From an uncultured Collinsella sp. (lineage in GTDB: Bacteria; Actinomycetota; Coriobacteriia; Coriobacteriales; Coriobacteriaceae): a DNA stretch of 8,768 nt. Positions 4,899 through 8,768 of the stretch are shown one piece after another. Position numbers and translations under genes: made by a program. Position 1 is the stretch's first letter; every line of letters starts with the position of its first letter. The notes under the pieces are model-generated. The model saw only the letters and a program-made list of their open reading frames with translations, was not told the origin of the DNA and searched no databases. The DNA lies in the NCBI GenBank assembly GCA_900544225.1, contig UQUD01000077.1, forward strand, positions 1 to 8,768, read 5' to 3'.

Positions 4899-6329
4899 AT
4901 GGCTCTTTGGGGCGGTCGTTTTGAGGCAGGCGTGGCCGAGGTCACGCAGGAGTTTGGCGCGTCGCTGCCGGTCGACAAACATCTCTATAAGCAGGATATC
5001 GCCGGCTCTAAGGCGCATGCCAAGATGCTGGCGGCCCAGGGCATCATCAGTGCCGAGGACGAGCATGCGATTGCCGAGGGCCTGACCGGAATCGAACAGG
5101 ATATCGATGCCGGCAACTTCACCTTCGATATCAACGACGAGGACATTCATATGTCCATCGAGAGCGAGCTGACGCGCCGCATCGGCGAGGCCGGTAAGCG
5201 CTTGCATACCGGGCGTTCGCGCAACGACCAGGTGGCAACCGATACGCGCCTGGGCGTCAAAGCGCTGGCCAAAGAACTCATGGAGGCTAATCTTGAGCTG
5301 CGTCATGTGCTGGTGGATGCGGCCAAGAAGTACGACAAGGTGATTCTGCCGGGCTACACGCACATGCAGCATGCTCAGCCCGTGCTGCTGTCGCATCATC
5401 TGCTGGCGTATTCCTGGATGTTCGCGCGCGACTTTACACGCCTGAAGGCCGCCTTTGATGCCGCCGACAACTGTCCGCTGGGTGCTGCCGCGCTTGCCGG
5501 CACGAGCTATCCGCTCGATCGTCAGATGACGGCTGCCGAACTTGGCTTTGCGGGCGTGATTCCCAACTCGCTCGATGCGGTTTCCGACCGCGATTTCCTC
5601 CTCGACCTGCATTACGCCGGCTCCGTCATGGCGATGCACCTGTCGCGTCTTTCCGAGGAGATCGTGCTGTGGTCGAGCTCCGAATTTGGCTTTATCACGC
5701 TTTCCGACTCGTACTCCACCGGCTCGTCCATCATGCCGCAGAAGAAGAACCCCGACTTTGCCGAGCTTATCCGCGGCAAGAGCGGCCGCGTGTATGGCAA
5801 CCTGGTGCAGCTGCTCGTGACCATGAAGGGCTTGCCGCTCGCTTATAACAAGGACTTGCAGGAGGACAAGGAGGGCGCGCTCGATACCGCCCATACGCTC
5901 ATGCAGTGCCTGTCCGTTATGGCCGGTATGATTTCGACCTGGACTGTCAACGAGGATGCCATGGCGTGCGAGTGCGGCGTGGGGCACCTTGCCGCCACCG
6001 ATGTTGCCGATTACCTGGCTAAGCGTGGCCTGCCGTTCCGCGAGGCACATGCCGTGGTGGGCCATCTGGTCCTGATGTGTGAGAAGCGTAGCTGCAATCT
6101 TGAGGACCTGCCGTTTGAGGTGTTCCAGGAGGCAAGCCCGCTCTTTGAGCACGACATTACCGAGGCGCTCGACATCCCGTCGATTGTCGCCGCGCGCACG
6201 ACCGAGGGCGGTACCGCCCCTGCCGCCGTTGCCGTGCAGCTTGAGCGTGCCGAGGCACAACTCGTTGCCGACGAAGGCGTGTTTGGATCGTTGACCAAGG
6301 TCGTCGAGATGGGTCACGGAGCAAAGTAG
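4899..6329 (+). CDS. argH: Argininosuccinate lyase
   Basis: Cleaves argininosuccinate to arginine and fumarate, the last step of arginine synthesis; member of the fumarase/aspartase superfamily, acting as a cytosolic homotetramer. The 476-residue length is typical. Conserved segments in order: N-terminal LWGGRF (3-8), HTGRSRNDQVATDTRL (103-118), GYTHMQHAQP (152-161, with H155 at the catalytic His position), and the superfamily signature GSSIMPQKKNPDFAE (275-289) on the flexible loop, where S276 is at the catalytic serine position. The Met at 4899 is chosen because GAAAGGGG ends 8 nt upstream and MALWGGRF is the usual start; a longer TTG start at 4824 has no ribosome binding site. It lies downstream of argG in the same direction but separated by 520 bp with a terminator-like hairpin, so co-transcription is uncertain. 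A clear terminator follows. Confidence 0.98.
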   Translation: MALWGGRFEAGVAEVTQEFGASLPVDKHLYKQDIAGSKAHAKMLAAQGIISAEDEHAIAEGLTGIEQDIDAGNFTFDINDEDIHMSIESELTRRIGEAGKRLHTGRSRNDQVATDTRLGVKALAKELMEANLELRHVLVDAAKKYDKVILPGYTHMQHAQPVLLSHHLLAYSWMFARDFTRLKAAFDAADNCPLGAAALAGTSYPLDRQMTAAELGFAGVIPNSLDAVSDRDFLLDLHYAGSVMAMHLSRLSEEIVLWSSSEFGFITLSDSYSTGSSIMPQKKNPDFAELIRGKSGRVYGNLVQLLVTMKGLPLAYNKDLQEDKEGALDTAHTLMQCLSVMAGMISTWTVNEDAMACECGVGHLAATDVADYLAKRGLPFREAHAVVGHLVLMCEKRSCNLEDLPFEVFQEASPLFEHDITEALDIPSIVAARTTEGGTAPAAVAVQLERAEAQLVADEGVFGSLTKVVEMGHGAK

Positions 6330-6380
6330 AGGTTTGGCTGAAGCCGTATTGTCCATTTATTGATAAATCGTTTTTGTTTT

Positions 6381-6415
6381 ACGGGCGCCTGCTGATGTGG
6401 GCGTCCGTATTTTGT
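6381..6415 (+). terminator. Rho-independent terminator of argH
   Basis: The 9-bp stem ACGGGCGCC (6381-6389) / GGCGTCCGT (6400-6408), with one G-U pair and a 10-nt loop, is followed by ATTTTGTT. It lies 52 bp after the argH stop. Confidence 0.75.
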
Positions 6416-6419
6416 TGCT

Positions 6420-6621
6420 ATGGGGGAGGGGCTTGTCGAGAAGTTCTGTAGGACCTTTGGGCAGGTTGTGAAGGGGGTACGTTCGCGGGCGGCAACCGAC
6501 CGTCTGCTCTGCTCGATGCGGTTGATGGGCAGTCGGATGGTACTCTAATCGAGCTTCGAAACAGAAGTGACACATATGGAGCGCTTTAATAAATTGCAAC
6601 GTTTCAATAAACAGCTTTTTG
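6420..6621. other. Intergenic stretch before the ndk promoter
   Basis: After the argH terminator the sequence is GC-rich to about 6545, then turns AT-rich. The only signals I see are two near-identical 12-bp units (CGCTTTAATAAA at 6582 and CGTTTCAATAAA at 6600, 18 bp apart) just upstream of the ndk promoter. They could be UP-element-like A/T tracts or regulator half-sites. Short frames at 6420-6548 and 6576-6626 lack good ribosome binding sites. No RNA gene was recognised. Confidence 0.3.
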
Positions 6622-6650
6622 TTTAACTGCAGCTAAAACTCTGTTACGAT
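6622..6650 (+). promoter_or_regulatory. Extended -10 promoter of ndk
   Basis: TGTTACGAT (6642-6650) is an extended -10 element (TGn plus TACGAT). A weak -35, TTTAAC (6622-6627), lies 17 bp upstream in an AT-rich stretch. Transcription would start near 6657, giving a 5' leader of about 58 nt before ndk. Confidence 0.55.
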
Positions 6651-6714
6651 GCAGTCCAGGCGGGTGCCGGAATGGGACTTGGGCACGCGCGAACCTACTT
6701 GAAAGGCTACTTTT

Positions 6715-7119
6715 ATGGCTATCGAGAAGACCTTCATCATGATTAAGCCCGACGCCGTGCGCGACCGCAAGATCGGCGAGATCGTTGCTCGCATCGAGCG
6801 CAGCGGCCTTGTCATCGAGCGCATGGAGATGACCACGCTCGAGCGCGCTACCGTCGAGGAGCACTACGCTCATCTGGCCGACAAGCCCTTCTTTGGCGGT
6901 CTCTGCGACTTTATGACGAGCGGTCCGGTCGTCAAGATGGTCGTTTCCGGTCTCTCCGCTGTTGCTAAGATGCGCACCCTCATGGGCGCTACCAACCCGC
7001 TTGACGCTGCTCCTGGTACCATCCGCGGCGACTTTGCCGTCGATGTCAACGCCAACGTGATCCACGGCTCCGACTGTTTGGAGAACGCCGAGATTGAGAT
7101 CAAGCGCTTCTTTGGCTAA
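6715..7119 (+). CDS. ndk: Nucleoside diphosphate kinase
   Basis: Transfers the gamma phosphate from ATP to NDPs through a phosphohistidine, balancing NTP and dNTP pools in the cytosol. The 134-residue length is standard for the bacterial enzyme. The N terminus EKTFIMIKPDAV carries the conserved K11; R87 and R104 (in TIRGDF) match nucleotide-binding arginines; N114 and the active-site H117 lie in NVIHGSD. The residue after GSD is Cys121, where most family members have Ser or another small residue, a minor deviation. The start is supported by GAAAGG (6701-6706) 8 nt upstream. It has its own extended -10 promoter and a strong terminator, so it appears monocistronic. Confidence 0.98.
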   Translation: MAIEKTFIMIKPDAVRDRKIGEIVARIERSGLVIERMEMTTLERATVEEHYAHLADKPFFGGLCDFMTSGPVVKMVVSGLSAVAKMRTLMGATNPLDAAPGTIRGDFAVDVNANVIHGSDCLENAEIEIKRFFG

Positions 7120-7157
7120 ACCAGCTTTGACTCCTTAAAGCTGTTAGCGTGTGGCTT

Positions 7158-7192
7158 GGGCGCCGCGGAACTCCATCTGCGGCGCCCTTTTT
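7158..7192 (+). terminator. Rho-independent terminator of ndk
   Basis: The 9-bp perfect stem GGGCGCCGC (7158-7166) / GCGGCGCCC (7179-7187), extendable by two pairs, is followed by TTTTT (7188-7192). It starts 39 bp after the ndk stop. Confidence 0.9.
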
Positions 7193-7208
7193 ATTCCAAA
7201 ATCTATGA

Positions 7209-7245
7209 AGGGGCCCGCTCGGACATGTGTTCCGAGCGGGCCCCT
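7209..7245 (-). terminator. Terminator hairpin of rpiB
   Basis: A perfect 15-bp stem (7209-7223 with 7231-7245; core GGGGCCCGCTCGGA) with a 7-nt loop lies 26 bp past the rpiB stop. The - strand tail TCATAGATTTT is moderately T-rich. Together with the ndk terminator it insulates the two convergent genes. Confidence 0.7.
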
Positions 7246-7271
7246 GCTGTTAGCTTGTGGCGCTGAGTGGT

Positions 7272-7739
7272 TTAGGCTTCGTCGACGATCTTAAGGCCGC
7301 GCGTCTGGTCGATCTCGTTGAGGAGATTGACGCGACGCTCGTGGCGGCCGCCCTCAAACTCGGCGTCGAGCCACTCGTCGACAATCATCTTGGCGAGCTC
7401 GGAGCCCACGACGCGGGCGCCAAAGGCGAGCACGTTGGTGTTGTTGTGCATGCGGGAGAGCTTGGCGCTGAAGGGCTCGGAGCACACGACGGCGCGTACG
7501 CCCTCGACCTTGTTGGCAGCCAGGCTAATCCCGACGCCGGTGCCGCAGATCAGGATGCCCAGGTCGACTTCGCCGTTGGCAACGGCCTTACCAACCTTGT
7601 AGCCGGCGATGGGGTAGTCAAAGCTCTCGGAGGTGTCGGTGCCAAAGTTCACGACCTCGCAGCCGCGCTCCTTCAGGTGCTCGGAGATGATGTTCTTGAG
7701 CTCGACGGCGGCGTGGTCGTTACCGATACCGATCTTCAT
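7272..7739 (-). CDS. rpiB: Ribose 5-phosphate isomerase B
   Basis: Interconverts ribose 5-phosphate and ribulose 5-phosphate in the non-oxidative pentose phosphate pathway (RpiB/LacA/LacB family). The 155-residue length is typical. Conserved segments: GNDHAA (6-11, D8 and H9), DYP (41-43), GILICGTGVG (61-70, active-site C65), and RMHNNTNVLAFGAR (96-109, H98 and N99). R132 and R136 in GRHERR bind phosphate. All lie one position before their E. coli RpiB counterparts. Cys65 favours a ribose or allose phosphate isomerase over the galactose-6-phosphate isomerase subunits. The start at 7739 is set by AGAGAGGAA ending 6 nt upstream; the frame continues further 5' but that extension is not conserved family sequence. 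Divergent from the downstream cysteine desulfidase gene. Confidence 0.96.
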   Translation of the reverse strand: MKIGIGNDHAAVELKNIISEHLKERGCEVVNFGTDTSESFDYPIAGYKVGKAVANGEVDLGILICGTGVGISLAANKVEGVRAVVCSEPFSAKLSRMHNNTNVLAFGARVVGSELAKMIVDEWLDAEFEGGRHERRVNLLNEIDQTRGLKIVDEA

Positions 7740-7800
7740 GGATGGTTCCTCTCTGGTCTGTGCGGCGCAAATGCTAAAGGTGTTTACCGCGTTCGACTGC

Positions 7801-7806
7801 ATGATA
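7801..7806 (-). promoter_or_regulatory. Candidate -10 element of rpiB
   Basis: TATCAT on the - strand matches the -10 consensus at five of six bases and would give a 5' leader of about 55 nt. No recognisable -35 sits 16-18 bp upstream, so this is tentative. Confidence 0.3.
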
Positions 7807-7821
7807 GCGCGACTTTTGCGT

Positions 7822-7840
7822 AAACGCTCGGGCGTTTTTT
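7822..7840 (+). terminator. Terminator-like hairpin with T6 in the rpiB/cysteine desulfidase region
   Basis: AAACGC (7822-7827), loop TCGG, GCGTTT (7832-7837), with six consecutive Ts at 7835-7840 on the + strand. UUCG-like tetraloops are typical of intrinsic terminators. No + strand gene ends nearby; ndk already has a terminator 630 bp earlier. It could end a short antisense or small RNA from the rpiB promoter region, attenuate the downstream gene, or be chance. Confidence 0.4.
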
Positions 7841-7936
7841 GGTCAAACGCTTTAGCGGGCAACAAGACCGGCTTCTCATGAATGAATGCTGTCAGTTTGT
7901 GCTTGGGTGCCGTCCGCCGGAACCATGGTTGCGGTT

Positions 7937-7974
7937 TTTGATGCATTGTTATCAAATAAAAGAGTTAATTATTT
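7937..7974 (+). promoter_or_regulatory. Candidate promoter with overlapping dyad upstream of the cysteine desulfidase gene
   Basis: TTGTTA (7946-7951), 17 bp, then TTATTT (7969-7974) is a weak promoter candidate in an AT-rich stretch. A dyad TTTGAT-N8-ATCAAA (7937-7942/7951-7956) overlaps the -35 and is well placed for a repressor. The half-site resembles the TTGAT of CRP/FNR-type sites, but the 8-bp gap is wider than their usual 4. Confidence 0.35.
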
Positions 7975-8011
7975 TCGAGAGCCCAGTCCGTTATACAAGT
8001 AGGAGATACCT

Positions 8012-8768
8012 ATGCCTACCGATTCCCTTCGTGATGTCGCGTTTTGCGATGTTTTGAACCGCGAGCTTGTCTGTGCACTCGGCTGCACCGAGCCCATTGC
8101 CGTTGCCTATGCAGCGGCGCTGGCGAGCCAGACGCTCGGTTGCGAGCCCGATCATATGGACGTTGCCTGCTCGGGCAACATCATCAAGAACGTCAAGAGC
8201 GTGACCGTGCCCAACTCGGGCGGTATGCACGGTATTGAGGCCGCGGCCGTGCTGGGTGCCGTGGGCGGCGACGCCAAGAGCGCGCTCGAGGTGCTCGAGA
8301 GCGTTAACGATGAAGACCGTGCTCGCGTGGCCGAGCTCCTTGCCGACGCCGGCTACTGCGATGTGTCGCTTGTCGAAGGTGTGCCCAACCTCTACATCAA
8401 GGTGACTGCGACGGCCGGGGGCCATACCGCGGTCGTCGAGATTACCGACCACCACACCAACGTCACGTGCCATACGCTCGACGGTATTCCGGTATGCGGC
8501 AAGTCGGCGGGGGAGTGTGCCGCCTGCGCCGAGCGCGTGGTGGCCGAGCGTGCGGCAGATAACGCCGACACGCCCATGTCGATTGAGTCCATCATTGACT
8601 TTATCGAGGACGGCGACATTGAGGACGCCCGCGCTGCCGTTGAGCGTCAGATTGAGCTGAACGGCGCGATCAGTGCTGAGGGCCTTGCGCACGCTTGGGG
8701 TGCCGAGGTGGGCCGCACGCTGCTGGGTGCTCGTGCCGATGACGTCGCCTGCCGTGCCCGTGCCCGTG
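8012..8768 (+). CDS. L-cysteine desulfidase / iron-sulfur L-serine dehydratase alpha-like protein (UPF0597, YhaM/CyuA family), 3' end outside window
   Basis: The frame is open from an ATG preceded by AGGAG (8001-8005, 6-nt spacer) to the right edge: 252 residues of a family usually about 400-440 long. The motif LGCTEPIAVAYAAA (23-36) with Cys25, and the block CSGNIIKNVKSVTVPNSGG (53-71) followed by GIEAAAVLGAVGGD (74-87), identify the family. In the archaeal L-cysteine desulfidase the equivalent Cys25 works with three C-terminal cysteines around a [4Fe-4S] cluster; those lie beyond this window. The expected reaction is cysteine to pyruvate, ammonia and sulfide; E. coli CyuA is an anaerobic cysteine-degrading relative. 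A serine dehydratase role cannot be excluded. Divergent from rpiB, with its own 272-bp upstream region. Confidence 0.9.
   Translation, partial: MPTDSLRDVAFCDVLNRELVCALGCTEPIAVAYAAALASQTLGCEPDHMDVACSGNIIKNVKSVTVPNSGGMHGIEAAAVLGAVGGDAKSALEVLESVNDEDRARVAELLADAGYCDVSLVEGVPNLYIKVTATAGGHTAVVEITDHHTNVTCHTLDGIPVCGKSAGECAACAERVVAERAADNADTPMSIESIIDFIEDGDIEDARAAVERQIELNGAISAEGLAHAWGAEVGRTLLGARADDVACRARAR

Noticed and set aside
4683..6356. 557-codon open frame on the - strand opposite argH
   Set aside because: Shadow of argH with His/Gly/Arg-rich low-information sequence; argH is unambiguous on the other strand.
6420..6548. 42-residue ORF right after the argH terminator
   Set aside because: No ribosome binding site (the preceding bases are the terminator tail) and no recognisable sequence.
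6576..6626. 16-residue ORF MERFNKLQRFNKQLFV
   Set aside because: Weak ribosome binding site, and its end overlaps the likely -35 of the ndk promoter, so it would lie upstream of that transcript. The repeat in it is reported as DNA repeats.
7257..7823. 188-codon + strand frame opposite rpiB
   Set aside because: Shadow of rpiB, whose catalytic residues are all in place on the - strand.
7740..7955. N-terminal extension of rpiB
   Set aside because: RpiB proteins start at the MKIGIGNDH segment, and an AGAGAGGAA site sits just before the ATG at 7739.
7991..8692. 233-codon - strand frame at the right edge
   Set aside because: The + strand frame encodes a recognisable cysteine desulfidase family protein with a good ribosome binding site; this one is its shadow.

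Overview
The window looks like a chromosomal core segment of a high-GC (roughly 60% by eye) Gram-positive bacterium. Gene order, codon choice and protein sequences suggest class Coriobacteriia, probably Collinsella or a close relative; that placement is inference and no rRNA marker is present. No mobile-element genes, tRNAs, rRNAs or CRISPR arrays are visible.

Layout, left to right: the 3' two-thirds of polA (+, cut by the left edge); a convergent intergenic region holding a terminator hairpin and a striking element with 33-bp inverted repeats; a Cof-type HAD hydrolase (-); a 554-bp, relatively AT-rich divergent intergenic region; argG (+); a 520-bp gap with a strong terminator-like hairpin and a 56-codon small ORF with an excellent ribosome binding site; argH (+) and its terminator; a 385-bp gap with an extended -10 promoter; ndk (+) and its terminator; rpiB (-), converging on ndk; a 272-bp divergent region; and the start of a cysteine desulfidase/serine dehydratase-like gene (+), cut by the right edge.

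Functional links: argG and argH encode the last two steps of arginine synthesis (citrulline + aspartate to argininosuccinate, then arginine + fumarate). The other genes (DNA repair synthesis, nucleotide balance, pentose phosphate isomerisation, cysteine/serine catabolism) are housekeeping and appear to be independent transcription units, most bounded by visible terminators.

The most interesting signal is upstream of argG. A 24-codon ORF at 2872-2946 has a near-ideal Shine-Dalgarno and six arginine codons, ending in three consecutive CGA codons before the stop. Four of the six are CGA, which argG itself never uses among its 12 arginine codons. It is followed by a chain of overlapping, mutually exclusive hairpins and a terminator-like hairpin with five Ts (3011-3057), about 95 bp before argG. 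This is the architecture of a ribosome-mediated arginine attenuator, which I have not seen described for this group. It is an inference from sequence, but a specific and testable one.
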